Part shown: piece after piece, positions 1 through 8,928 of the stretch | How positions within the stretch are numbered: position 1 is the stretch's first letter | Layout: the number at the start of each line of letters is the position of its first letter | Assembly (NCBI RefSeq): GCF_900220985.1 | Contig: NZ_OCPC01000001.1 | Location: 536,836-600,835, forward strand | Direction: 5' to 3' | Origin: Parahoeflea halophila | Lineage (GTDB): Bacteria; Pseudomonadota; Alphaproteobacteria; Rhizobiales; Rhizobiaceae | Length of the DNA stretch: 64,000 bases | Made by a program: the position numbers and the translations under genes | The notes under the pieces: model-generated | What the model was told of the DNA's origin: nothing | The model's input: only the letters and a program-made list of their open reading frames with translations | Databases searched by the model: none

Positions 1-1339
1 GCTGGCCGCAACTCTGCCATTCGGCGAGGGCAGCCAGATCGAGCGCCAGACCCATCTTGATCTGCGCCAGAGCGCCCAGTCGCGCGCCCTGCGCCGGTTG
101 TTTTTTGCCAGCCGTTCGGTCACAAGGCCGGAGCGGCTGAAAGCCTTCGAGCCCGCTGACATCAGACACGTTGCCATCGTCGGCGGCGGCCTGATGGGTG
201 CAGGCATCGCAGCCGCCTGTCTGGCTGCCGGTCACCGCGTCACGCTGCTCGAACGCGATGCTGAAAGTGCCAATGCCGGACGCAGCCGCGTCGAAGCCAT
301 CATCTCCAAGGATCTTGCCTCCGGCCGCATCACGGAAGCCAGGGCCGAGGCCCGTCGCAGCGCCTTCGCCGCAGGTGTCGATTACGACGCAGCAGCCGAT
401 GCCGACATCGCCATCGAAGCCGTCTTCGAGGATCCGGACGTCAAACGCGCGGTGTTCAAGCAGCTCTCTGATGTCATGTCGGAAACCGCGCTGATCGCCA
501 CCAACACCTCCTATCTCGATCCCAACATGATTTCGGAAGGCATGCCGGGACCAGGCCGTTTCCTCGGCCTGCATTTCTTCTCGCCCGCCAACATCATGAA
601 GCTGGTCGAAGTTATCGGAACATCGGTCACCGCCGACCAGACCATGGCGACGGCCTTCGCCTTCGCCCGCGGTCTCGGCAAGATACCTGTCGAAACCGGC
701 GTCTGCGACGGCTTTATCGGCAACCGGATTCTCTCCGCCTATCGCCGCCAGGCCGACTATATGGTCGCCGATGGCGCCTCGCCCTATGATGTCGACAAGG
801 CCATGCGCAAGCTTGGCATGCCGATGGGTCCCTACGAATTGCAGGATCTGACGGGGTTGCAGATCAGCTGGGCCAACCGCAAGCGCCAGCTTGCGGCCGG
901 CACCTGGCCCGGCCGCTATGTCGATATCGCCGACAGGCTGTGCGCGATGGGCCGGCAGGGCCGCGGCAGCCCGATGAAAAAGGGCTGGTACGATCACACC
1001 GGCGGCACCGGCCAGCCCGATCCCGAAATCGAGGCGATCGTCACGGCCTGGCGCACGGAGCACGGCACCGCGCAAGAGACATTTGCCCCCGACGAAATCA
1101 TCGTCCGCATCATGGCGGCCATCGTCAACGAGGCCAACCTGATCGTCGAAGAAGGCATCGCCACCAGCGACACAGCTGTCGATATTGTCTGGACCGAAGG
1201 CTATGGTTTTCCAAAACATCTCGGCGGACCGATGTTCTGGGCCGACGAGACAGGGATCGAGCGGATGCGCGAAGCCTTCGCGGCCATCGAGACACAGAGC
1301 CCCGGCTCGTGGAAGGCTTCAGATACATTCAAGGGATAG
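1..1339 (+). CDS. 3-hydroxyacyl-CoA dehydrogenase, C-terminal part of a probable enoyl-CoA hydratase fusion (5' truncated)
   Basis: The reading frame is open from base 2, so the gene begins before the window; the TTG at 98 lies inside it. The visible part starts with the linker seen in FadJ-like enoyl-CoA hydratase/dehydrogenase fusions, then an NAD-binding Rossmann motif (GGGLMGAGIA), the catalytic segment GLHFFSPANIMKLVE, and two C-terminal 3HCDH helical domains. The expected reaction is oxidation of 3-hydroxyacyl-CoA to 3-oxoacyl-CoA. It lies 65 bases before paaZ on the same strand, so it probably does the PaaH-type dehydrogenation step in phenylacetate catabolism, although general beta-oxidation cannot be excluded. 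The hydratase half is outside the window, so the fusion is an inference from the linker. Confidence 0.85.
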   Translation, partial: LAATLPFGEGSQIERQTHLDLRQSAQSRALRRLFFASRSVTRPERLKAFEPADIRHVAIVGGGLMGAGIAAACLAAGHRVTLLERDAESANAGRSRVEAIISKDLASGRITEARAEARRSAFAAGVDYDAAADADIAIEAVFEDPDVKRAVFKQLSDVMSETALIATNTSYLDPNMISEGMPGPGRFLGLHFFSPANIMKLVEVIGTSVTADQTMATAFAFARGLGKIPVETGVCDGFIGNRILSAYRRQADYMVADGASPYDVDKAMRKLGMPMGPYELQDLTGLQISWANRKRQLAAGTWPGRYVDIADRLCAMGRQGRGSPMKKGWYDHTGGTGQPDPEIEAIVTAWRTEHGTAQETFAPDEIIVRIMAAIVNEANLIVEEGIATSDTAVDIVWTEGYGFPKHLGGPMFWADETGIERMREAFAAIETQSPGSWKASDTFKG

Positions 1340-1404
1340 CCGCCCTTCCTTTCGCGAACAGGGCATACGGCTGACGGCGGTTTATCGCCAAAAGGGAGAG
1401 AGAC

Positions 1405-3438
1405 ATGGGCCTGATCAACGTACACAGCTATCTCGCCGGCCAGTGGCTGGCTGCCGATGAGGGCGGCCGCCCCATTGCCAGTGCAGTCACCGGAAAGCCG
1501 CTGGCCATTGCCGGCCGGGCGTCGATCGACACGCAAGCCATGATCGATTTCGCCAAAAAGAAGGGCGGCCCGGCATTGCGCGCCATGAGTTTCCACGACC
1601 GTGCCCGGATGCTCAAGGCACTGGCGCTGGAACTCGGCAAGCACAAGGACGAGCTCTATCACCTCTCCTACACCACCGGCGCCACCAAACCGGACGCAAT
1701 GATCGACATAGACGGCGGTATCGGCACCATGCTGGTCTACGCTTCCAAGGGCCGCCGCGAAATGCCCGATGGCCACATCTATATCGATGGCGAACTGGAA
1801 ATGCTCTCGCGCAATGGCAGTTTCGTCGGCCAACATGTCGCCACCTCGCTTCAGGGCGTCGCCGTCCACATCAACGCCTTCAACTTCCCGGTCTGGGGCA
1901 TGCTCGAGAAGCTCGCGCCCACCCTGCTCGCTGGCATGCCGGCGATCGTCAAGCCGGCCACCGCCACCTGTCATGTTACCGAGCAAGCGGTCCGCCGCAT
2001 GATCGAAAGCGGCATTCTGCCCGAGGGCGCGGTTCAGCTGGTCTCGGGCGGCCTGGGCGACCTGCTCGACAGGCTCGACTACCAGGATGTGGTCGGCTTC
2101 ACGGGCTCGGCCAAAACCGCGCTGATGCTGCGCTCGAGCCCACATTTGCTGCAAAACTCCGTCCGTTTCGTTGCCGAACAGGACAGCCTTAACGCTTCCG
2201 TGCTCGGTCCCGACGTGTCCGAAGCCAGTCCCGAATTCGACATCCTGGTCAAGGAAGTTGTGCGCGAGATGACGGCCAAGGCCGGCCAGAAATGCACCGC
2301 CATTCGCCGCATCATCGTTCCACAGACACTCATCGGCCCGGTTGGTGAAGCGATCAAGGAAAAGCTCGAGAACACCCGCATCGGCGACCCGGCGCTCGAA
2401 ACAACCCGCATGGGCGCACTCGCGTCGGCCGCACAAAAGGCCGACGTGCTCGACAACGCCCGGCAGATTGCCGCCGAAAGCCGTCAGCTAGCGGGCGACC
2501 AGGAGACGTTCGAGGTCGATGGCGCTGACAGGGCAAAGGGCGCCTTCGTCGCTCCGATGCTGTTTGCCTGCGACGATCCGGATTCAGCACAGGCCGTGCA
2601 TTCGGTCGAGGCTTTCGGTCCGGTCGCCACCCTGATGCCCTACCGGGATCTCACCCATGCCGGTCAGTTGATGAACCGCGGCAAGGGCAGCCTCGTCGCC
2701 TCCGTCATCACCCATGATCCGGCCGTGGCACGCTCGCTGTTGCTTGACGCCGGCGCTGCCCATGGCCGCATCTATGTCAACAACCGCGACAGCGCAAAGG
2801 AAGCCACCGGTCACGGCTCGCCGCTGCCGCACATGGTCCACGGCGGGCCGGGACGCGCCGGCGGCGGCGAAGAGCTGGGCGGCATCCGCGGCGTCATGCA
2901 CTACATGCAGCGCACGGCCGTCCAGGGCAGCCCAGATATCATCTCCGGAATTACCGGAACCTGGATCAAGGGCGGAGCCAAGCCGAAATCGTCCGCCCAT
3001 CCTTTCACGCGCAGCTTCAATGAACTCCAGATCGGCGAGACCATTGAAGCCGGCCCGCGCACGGTGACGCTGGATGACATCGAGACCTTCGCCTATTTCA
3101 CCGGCGACACCTTCTATGCCCATATGGACGAGGAAGCGGCAAAGGCGAACCCGTTCTTCCCGGGCCGCGTTGCCCACGGCTATCTGCTTCTGTCCTTTGC
3201 TGCCGGTCTCTTCGTCTCCCCCGACCCCGGCCCGGTGCTGGCCAACACCGGCCTCGACGGTCTCAAATTCATGAAGCCGGTCTCGCCCGGCGATGCCATT
3301 TCGGTCCAGCTCACCGTCAAGCGCAAGACCCGCCGCACCGATGAGTACGGCGAAGTCCGCTGGCATGTCGCGGTGCTTAACCAGGATGGCGACGACGTGG
3401 CGGAATACGAGCTGCACACGATGAACCAGTACGGCTGA
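1405..3438 (+). CDS. paaZ: PaaZ, bifunctional oxepin-CoA hydrolase / 3-oxo-5,6-dehydrosuberyl-CoA semialdehyde dehydrogenase
   Basis: This 677-residue protein opens the oxepin-CoA ring in phenylacetate degradation and oxidises the resulting aldehyde. The first ~510 residues are an aldehyde dehydrogenase with the nucleophile in AGQKCTAIRR and the general-base segment FVAEQDSLN. The last ~150 residues are a MaoC-like hydratase with the Asp/His pair in YFTGDTFYAHMDEEA. Full length for the family. The ATG follows GGGAGAGAGAC, a good ribosome-binding site. It is 65 bases after the dehydrogenase gene and probably shares its transcript. The paaABCDE operon lies 8 kb downstream, so the pathway genes are split here. 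Confidence 0.95.
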   Translation: MGLINVHSYLAGQWLAADEGGRPIASAVTGKPLAIAGRASIDTQAMIDFAKKKGGPALRAMSFHDRARMLKALALELGKHKDELYHLSYTTGATKPDAMIDIDGGIGTMLVYASKGRREMPDGHIYIDGELEMLSRNGSFVGQHVATSLQGVAVHINAFNFPVWGMLEKLAPTLLAGMPAIVKPATATCHVTEQAVRRMIESGILPEGAVQLVSGGLGDLLDRLDYQDVVGFTGSAKTALMLRSSPHLLQNSVRFVAEQDSLNASVLGPDVSEASPEFDILVKEVVREMTAKAGQKCTAIRRIIVPQTLIGPVGEAIKEKLENTRIGDPALETTRMGALASAAQKADVLDNARQIAAESRQLAGDQETFEVDGADRAKGAFVAPMLFACDDPDSAQAVHSVEAFGPVATLMPYRDLTHAGQLMNRGKGSLVASVITHDPAVARSLLLDAGAAHGRIYVNNRDSAKEATGHGSPLPHMVHGGPGRAGGGEELGGIRGVMHYMQRTAVQGSPDIISGITGTWIKGGAKPKSSAHPFTRSFNELQIGETIEAGPRTVTLDDIETFAYFTGDTFYAHMDEEAAKANPFFPGRVAHGYLLLSFAAGLFVSPDPGPVLANTGLDGLKFMKPVSPGDAISVQLTVKRKTRRTDEYGEVRWHVAVLNQDGDDVAEYELHTMNQYG

Positions 3439-3540
3439 TGAATCAGGTTCCGGCACGCATCCTGGCGCCCGTCAATCCGGACATGCCCCATTTGCCCGGT
3501 TGATCGGCTGAGCATTCGCGCAAATCCGGCGCCAGCGCGG

Positions 3541-3559
3541 CGGGCAAAACTATTGCCCG
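3541..3559. repeat. Hairpin after paaZ
   Basis: CGGGCAA (3541-3547) and TTGCCCG (3553-3559) form a perfect 7-bp stem with a 5-base loop. After a G-G mismatch the pairing continues outward through GCGC on each side. It lies about 100 bases after the paaZ stop. No T-tract follows, so a role as terminator is only possible. Confidence 0.4.
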
Positions 3560-3606
3560 GCGCGACGTGCCATCCGGTCACATGGCAGTGACAAGGTATG
3601 CCCATT

Positions 3607-3635
3607 GCTAATATGCCCCATTGATGCATATTAGC
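3607..3635. promoter_or_regulatory. Perfect 10-bp inverted repeat before the HWE kinase
   Basis: GCTAATATGC (3607-3616) and GCATATTAGC (3626-3635) are exact reverse complements with a 9-base spacer. The repeat lies 57 bases before the likely start of the sensor kinase. The left arm and spacer hold ATGCCCCATT (3613-3622), with near copies at about 3483 and 3598. AT-rich arms, the position before a gene and the absence of a T-run favour an operator over a terminator. The binding protein is unknown. Confidence 0.5.
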
Positions 3636-3691
3636 AGTATTGCGTGGCGCCTGCGTCGGGGTTGCCGGGCACGCCACGAGGACTGCCGGCC

Positions 3692-5578
3692 ATGTCTCAG
3701 ACGACCGTATCCAGACTTTTCGATCGCGCGGGCCTTGAAACCTCTCGCCCGTTGCTCGATGCCATGACCAAGGCGGTCTACACCACCGACCGCAATGGTA
3801 TCATCACCTATTACAATTCTGCCGCCGCCACGCTGTGGGGCCGTGAACCGGAGATCGGGATCGCACAATGGTGCGGATCCTTTCGAATGCGCAACCTGGA
3901 CGGCTCGCCGCTTGCGCATGAAGACTGTCCGATGGCAATCTGCGTGAAGACCGGCAAAGCTGTCGAAAGCCATGAAATACTGGTTGAGCGCCACGATGGC
4001 CTGCAACGGCGCGTGCGCATCTCCCCCAGCCCCATTCTTGACGACGCCGGCCAGGTCGTCGGTGCGATCAACACCATCGATGACGTCACCGAACAGCGCC
4101 AGAGCGAACGCGAACGCGATACCAGCTATCAGCTCACGCAGTCGATCCTGCGCAACTCCAAGGACTGCATCAAGCTGCTCGACCTCGACGGCACATTACG
4201 CTCTATCAACCCGTGTGGTTGCTCCGCACTGGAACTGGCCTCCGCCGACGAGGCGCTGGGCAAGAACTATTTCGATTTCTGGCAGCCTGCCGACCGTGAA
4301 GCGGCGCTCGCCGCCGCAAATGTGGCACGGCAAGCCGGTTCCGGCCGCTTCACGGCGGAGTTCGCTTCCACCTCCGGCAAGAAGACGACCTGGGACGAGA
4401 TGCTGTCCCTCATCAGTGATGCCGAGGGCACGCCGACCGGATTCCTGGTGATTTCACGCGACGTCACCGCCGAACTCGACGAAGCCCGGGAGAAAACCCG
4501 GCAACTGACCCGGCAAAAGGCGCTTGCCGAGATCGGGGCTCTGGCGCTGGCGGAAGGCACCTTTCAGACCTTTATGGACGAGACAGCCTTGCGCGTGGCA
4601 AAAGCGCTGGAAGCGCCATTGGTGAAGATCCTGCCTTTCGCCGACCAGGCCGACCATCTCTGGCTCGCCGCCGGTGTCGGCTGGAAACCGGGCCTCATCG
4701 GCAAGGCCATCGTCGGCGCAGAACTCGAATCCCAGGCCGGCTACACCCTGTCGGTCAACGGCCCCGTGGTGGTGCCTGACCTTTCCAAGGAGACGCGGTT
4801 CAAGGGCTCAGAGCTGATGCGCGACCACGGTGTGTGCGCCGGCATGAGTGTAGCCATTGCGGGCACCACTTCCCGGCCCTTTGGCGTCATCGGCGTGCAT
4901 GATACCCGACCGCGCGAATATGACGAAGGTGAAGTCGCGTTCCTGCAGACGGTCGCAAATCTGATTGCCAGCTACCACCGCCAGCACGAATCCGCCGAGC
5001 GTCAGACGCTGTTGGTGCGTGAGATTGCGCATCGCTCCGGCAACATGCTCCAGGTCGTCACCTCGATCTTCAGCCAGACCGCGCGCAATTCAGAGAACCT
5101 TGCGGACGCCAAGTCCAAATTCGAGCAGCGGCTCGGGCAAATGTCGAAAGCCAATCTCCTCATTTCCAAGAATGGCTGGAGCAAGTGTGGCGTCAGGGAC
5201 CTTGTGGCGCAGACCCTGGAGCTGTTCATCGACCAGGTAGACATCAGCGGTCGCGATATCGTGCTGTCTGCCGATTTGTGCTTCGATCTCGGCCTGGTCC
5301 TGCACGAACTGGCAACCAACTCCAGCAAATATGGCGCCTTTGCCTCTGACCAAGGCCGGGTGGACCTGCGCTGGACCGTCGAGAATCACGACGGAGGGAA
5401 GGAGTTCGTGCTGACTTGGAGAGACAGCACGCGCCAGGTGGCGGCACCGGTACCGAGCACCGGTTTCGGCGCCAAGCTGATGCGTCAACTGGTTGAATCC
5501 AAATGGCGCGGCAAGGTAACAACCGAACTGGACCCCACCTTCTCCTGCCGTCTGGCGCTGCCGCTGCCGTCCAATTGA
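3692..5578 (+). CDS. HWE-family sensor histidine kinase with two PAS domains and a GAF domain
   Basis: The 628-residue protein has no membrane segment and is probably cytoplasmic. Order: PAS at ~20-140, second PAS at ~150-265, GAF at ~280-440, then an HWE/HisKA_2-type transmitter. The phospho-acceptor region is REIAHRSGNMLQVV and the N box is LVLHELATNSSKYGAF, typical of kinases related to the alphaproteobacterial general stress response and light sensing. The usual HRxKN reads HRSGN here. ATG 3692 is preferred to the upstream in-frame ATG at 3644 because GAGG precedes it and PAS homology begins soon after. No response regulator is adjacent, so it is an orphan. The ligand or cofactor cannot be told from sequence. 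Confidence 0.85.
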   Translation: MSQTTVSRLFDRAGLETSRPLLDAMTKAVYTTDRNGIITYYNSAAATLWGREPEIGIAQWCGSFRMRNLDGSPLAHEDCPMAICVKTGKAVESHEILVERHDGLQRRVRISPSPILDDAGQVVGAINTIDDVTEQRQSERERDTSYQLTQSILRNSKDCIKLLDLDGTLRSINPCGCSALELASADEALGKNYFDFWQPADREAALAAANVARQAGSGRFTAEFASTSGKKTTWDEMLSLISDAEGTPTGFLVISRDVTAELDEAREKTRQLTRQKALAEIGALALAEGTFQTFMDETALRVAKALEAPLVKILPFADQADHLWLAAGVGWKPGLIGKAIVGAELESQAGYTLSVNGPVVVPDLSKETRFKGSELMRDHGVCAGMSVAIAGTTSRPFGVIGVHDTRPREYDEGEVAFLQTVANLIASYHRQHESAERQTLLVREIAHRSGNMLQVVTSIFSQTARNSENLADAKSKFEQRLGQMSKANLLISKNGWSKCGVRDLVAQTLELFIDQVDISGRDIVLSADLCFDLGLVLHELATNSSKYGAFASDQGRVDLRWTVENHDGGKEFVLTWRDSTRQVAAPVPSTGFGAKLMRQLVESKWRGKVTTELDPTFSCRLALPLPSN

Positions 5579-5687
5579 GGCGGTCCTCAATCCGTGGGCA
5601 AAGGATAAGCCCTGGCCTCATGCCGGGTGCTGACAGCACGGTAAAACCTGCTAGGTTCACTCCGCAATTCTTCAGCGGGGACCCATT

Positions 5688-6569
5688 TTGCTGCAGGCAC
5701 CTGTAAAACCACGGACCCAGACCCGCATCGGCATCATCATGATGTGTGTCGGCGTGGCGAGCCTCTGTGTCAATGACGCGCTGGCAAAGGCGCTGACTGA
5801 CATCTACTCTCCCGTTCAGATCCAGTTCCTGCGCAATCTCATCGCCCTGCCCTTCGCGATCCTGATCGCCTGGAAGATGGGCGGCATGGCGGCGCTGCGC
5901 TCGCACAGACCGGTCGCGCATCTCTTGCGCGGCGGTTTGTGGATCGCCGCCACGATCATGTTTTTCACCAGTCTCAAGCATCTGGGGCTCGCCGAAGCCA
6001 CGGCGCTGATCTTTGTCGCTCCGCTGTTCATCACCGCACTCTCCGCGCTGATCTTCCGCGAGCCTGTCGGCTGGCGCCGCTGGCTAGCCGTGATCATCGG
6101 CTTCGCAGGCGTTCTGATTGCCGTTCGCCCGGGCACCTCGGCCTTCCAGACGATTTCGCTGCTGCCGGTCGCCACCGCGTTTGTCTATGCGGTGCTGATG
6201 CTCTCTGCCCGCTGGGTGGACAGCCGCGAGAGCGTTTGGACGCTGCTGCTCTACATGACAGCCACCGGCGCGGCGCTGAGCCTGTTCATTGTCCCCTTCG
6301 TATGGATCCCGATACAGCCCGAGCATCTCTGGCTCTTCGCCGCGGTGGCTGTCTTCGGCACCGCAGGCATGACCCTGATGACCCAGGCTTTCCGCCTTGC
6401 CCCGGCCGTCGTCGTCGCCCCGCTCGACTACACCGCAATTCTCTGGGCCACGCTGCTCGGCTGGATCTTCTGGACCGATATTCCCGACGCGCTCACCTTT
6501 GCCGGTGCCGCGGTGATCATTGCCAGCGGCGTGTTCATCATCTGGCGCGAGCACAGGGCGGAGCTGTAG
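5688..6569 (+). CDS. DMT-superfamily (EamA) permease
   Basis: A 293-residue inner-membrane protein with about ten hydrophobic segments and two EamA repeats, the normal layout for drug/metabolite exporters of the RhaT/RarD group. The start is TTG, with GGGGA seven bases before it; the first in-frame ATG is inside the first helix. The substrate is unknown. It follows the HWE kinase by 109 bases on the same strand, but nothing shows they act together. A second EamA gene, rarD, is at the right edge and belongs to another subgroup. Confidence 0.85.
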   Translation: MLQAPVKPRTQTRIGIIMMCVGVASLCVNDALAKALTDIYSPVQIQFLRNLIALPFAILIAWKMGGMAALRSHRPVAHLLRGGLWIAATIMFFTSLKHLGLAEATALIFVAPLFITALSALIFREPVGWRRWLAVIIGFAGVLIAVRPGTSAFQTISLLPVATAFVYAVLMLSARWVDSRESVWTLLLYMTATGAALSLFIVPFVWIPIQPEHLWLFAAVAVFGTAGMTLMTQAFRLAPAVVVAPLDYTAILWATLLGWIFWTDIPDALTFAGAAVIIASGVFIIWREHRAEL

Positions 6570-6723
6570 CTCTCGGCAGATTGCCAAGGTGTTGTTTCGC
6601 TGACTCTGCAGCCACCTCACTGACCAGCACTGCCGCTGGCTTGCAGTGGCGAGTGATGGCCACGAATGCGCCCGAACCAGCTTCGTCGACAGATTCGCAA
6701 AGCCCGGCCTTCCCAATCTTCAC
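6538..6723 (-). pseudogene. Remnant of a Phd/YefM-type antitoxin
   Basis: On the minus strand this 61-codon frame contains KAGLCESVDEAGSGAFVAIT followed by RHCKPAAVLVS. It matches the usual pattern of prevent-host-death antitoxins (KAxLSxLVDEA...ITRHGKPAAVLV). The usual Gly after ITRH is Cys, the N terminus is degenerate with only a GTG start and no clear ribosome-binding site, and the toxin-binding tail is short. Its 3' end overlaps the end of the permease gene, and no toxin gene is nearby. I read it as a decayed antitoxin. A short functional protein is less likely. Confidence 0.45.
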
Positions 6724-6823
6724 AGAGACACCGGTGAGCTTTCCCTCGCATCGTCAAGTCTCCGCTGCGGAACTAAACCCAGCCGCGTTCGTTGGTCGTG
6801 CAAATCCCCTTAAAGGAGTTGGC

Positions 6824-8200
6824 ATGTCCAAGATCACCACCATCAATCCGGCCACCTACGAAGAACTCGAAACCTACGACCTGATGTCGGAGGCAGAGGC
6901 GTTCGAGCGTGTGGAGGCGAGCCATCAGGCTTTCCTTGAATGGCGCAAGCTTTCGCACAAGGAGCGCGCGCCCTACCTCAACAAGATCGCAGACAAGCTG
7001 CGCGAAAACGCGGATGAGCTCGCTGCCTTGATGACCCGGGAAACCGGCAAACTGTTGAAGGACGGGCATACCGAAGTCGAGATCTGCGCCGCAATTTTCG
7101 AGTACACCGCCAAGATGGGCCCGGAGGCACTGGCCGACGAGGAACGCACCCACGGCGAGAACGGCAAGCGTGGTGTTGTCAGCTACCAGCCGATTGGCGT
7201 GATCTACTCGATCCAGCCCTGGAACTTCCCGATCTACCAGCCCGTCCGCGTGCTGGCCGCCAACCTGATGGCGGGCAACGGGTGCGTGCTCAAGCACGCG
7301 AGCATCTGCACCGGGTCGGGCCTGCGCTTGCGGGAATTGTGCATCGAGGCCGGACTGCCGGAAGACCTGTTCCAGGTTGTGCTGATCGACCACGACACCT
7401 CCGACAAGCTGATCGCCCATCCGAAGGTCCGCGGCGTCACCATGACCGGCAGCGACGGCGCAGGCCGCCACATCGGCGCCGAGGCCTCGAAAGCACTGAA
7501 GAAGACTGTGCTCGAGCTTGGCTCCAACGACGCCTATCTGGTGCTCGAGGATGCCGACATTGAAACCGCGGTTAAATTCTCGGTCATGGGTCGGCTCTAC
7601 AACAATGGCGAAACCTGCGTCTCGGCCAAGCGCTTCATCGTCACCGACAAGGTCTACGACGCGTTTGTCGATGCCTTTGTCGCCGAAATGAAGAAAATCT
7701 CGATGGGCGACCCGACCGACGACAACAACCAGCTAGGCCCGCTGTCGAGCAAGGACCAGTTCGACACCGTCAAAGACCAGGTCGAAGAGAGCGTTTCCAA
7801 GGGTGCGAAGATCCTGTGCGGCGGCGAAGCTCCCGACCGCACCGGCGCCTTTTACCCGGCCACGGTACTTGCCGATCTCAAGCCCGGCATGCCTGCCTAT
7901 GACGACGAGATCTTCGGCCCGGTGGCATCAATCATCCGCGCCAAGGATGACGAAGACGCGATGCGGATTGCCAATGAAAGCCGCTACGGGCTGGGTGGCG
8001 GCATCTTCTCGAAGGACGAGGATCGTGCGCTCAAGCTGGCCCGCGATCACTTCGACACCGGCATGATCCGCATCAACTCCTTTGGTGCAGCCGATCCCAA
8101 CATGCCGTTCGGTGGCGTCAAGGATTCCGGTTACGGCCGCGAACATGGCGGCTTCGGCATGAAGGAGTTCGTCAACACCAAGGCGATCTTCCTGCCATGA
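6824..8200 (+). CDS. NAD(P)-dependent aldehyde dehydrogenase, Sad/YneI-like (probable succinate-semialdehyde dehydrogenase)
   Basis: A 458-residue aldehyde dehydrogenase close in length and pattern to E. coli Sad (YneI). The nucleophile is in NNGETCVSAKR and the general base in VLELGSNDAYLV, where the common ELGG reads ELGS. Cofactor-binding and C-terminal FGGVKDSGYGRE motifs are present. ATG 6824 follows AAAGGAG, an excellent site; the frame is open much further upstream but that part is antisense-like to the permease and not coding. The stop overlaps the start of the next gene by four bases (ATGA), so it is translationally coupled with the glutathione S-transferase. Substrate assignment is by resemblance only. 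Confidence 0.85.
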   Translation: MSKITTINPATYEELETYDLMSEAEAFERVEASHQAFLEWRKLSHKERAPYLNKIADKLRENADELAALMTRETGKLLKDGHTEVEICAAIFEYTAKMGPEALADEERTHGENGKRGVVSYQPIGVIYSIQPWNFPIYQPVRVLAANLMAGNGCVLKHASICTGSGLRLRELCIEAGLPEDLFQVVLIDHDTSDKLIAHPKVRGVTMTGSDGAGRHIGAEASKALKKTVLELGSNDAYLVLEDADIETAVKFSVMGRLYNNGETCVSAKRFIVTDKVYDAFVDAFVAEMKKISMGDPTDDNNQLGPLSSKDQFDTVKDQVEESVSKGAKILCGGEAPDRTGAFYPATVLADLKPGMPAYDDEIFGPVASIIRAKDDEDAMRIANESRYGLGGGIFSKDEDRALKLARDHFDTGMIRINSFGAADPNMPFGGVKDSGYGREHGGFGMKEFVNTKAIFLP

Positions 8201-8811
8201 TCAAGCTGCACGCTCTCAAATACTCCCGCGCCACCCGCGTGCTCTGGCTGCTCGAGGATCTCGGGCAACCCTGCGAGCGGGTGGACTATGACCGTACCGA
8301 GGAATTTCGCGCGCCCGAGGCCCTGTCCAATGTTCATCCGCTGGGCAAATCTCCGGTAATTGAAGACAACGGAGAGATGATTGCGGAATCGGCGACGATT
8401 CTTCGCTATCTGGTGGCCAAATATGATGATCATAGTCATCGTCCGCAGCCCGGGACCTGGGACTACTGGCGTCACGAAGCGCTTTTCGACTATGTCGAAT
8501 CGTCCTTTGCTCCGGTGGCCCTGAAGGCCATCATGTCGGGCTTCCAGGGCCGGGAGATCCCCGAACAGGCCCAGACTGAACTTGACAAGCAGCTCGCCTA
8601 CATCACCCGCGAACTGGGCGATGGACCGATGCTGTTCGGCACCCAACTGACACTGGCGGACATCCAGATCTCCTATCTTCTGGCGCTGCTCGACATGCTC
8701 GGCCTGCTGCAAGACCACCCGGACATTTCCGATTACTGGCAGGAACTGCAGAGCCAGCCCGGCTACATCGCCGCCACCGAAGCAGCAGGCCCGATGGCCC
8801 CGCCCGGTTAG
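8197..8811 (+). CDS. Glutathione S-transferase family protein
   Basis: This 204-residue protein has the N-terminal thioredoxin-like fold (start IKLHALKYSRATRVLWLLED, then KSPVIEDNGEMIAESATILRYL for glutathione binding) and an all-helical C-terminal domain with LTLADIQISYLLALLD. It resembles the single-domain bacterial GSTs often found beside detoxifying dehydrogenases. The start overlaps the aldehyde dehydrogenase stop by four bases. The pair may detoxify reactive aldehydes, which is an inference from the arrangement. Confidence 0.88.
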   Translation: MIKLHALKYSRATRVLWLLEDLGQPCERVDYDRTEEFRAPEALSNVHPLGKSPVIEDNGEMIAESATILRYLVAKYDDHSHRPQPGTWDYWRHEALFDYVESSFAPVALKAIMSGFQGREIPEQAQTELDKQLAYITRELGDGPMLFGTQLTLADIQISYLLALLDMLGLLQDHPDISDYWQELQSQPGYIAATEAAGPMAPPG

Positions 8812-8928
8812 TTGAAGCCGCGACAGCCGGGGAACCGGATGTGTCCGAAAGACAGTAAAAACATAACGTTGGGACGCGTGGCGGATTCTGTTTCTGCAGG
8901 CATGTTCCAGCATCTATGAAAGGAAACG

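Noticed and set aside
5939-6823. Long upstream extension of the aldehyde dehydrogenase frame (open from 5939)
   Set aside because: It overlaps the permease gene in another frame and is rich in Arg, His and Pro. The real start at 6824 has a strong AAAGGAG site and normal family length.
8831-8870. GGAAC followed by CGTT as an EcfG stress promoter before the atypical SDR gene
   Set aside because: The gap between the two is about 31 bases, not the 16-17 needed.
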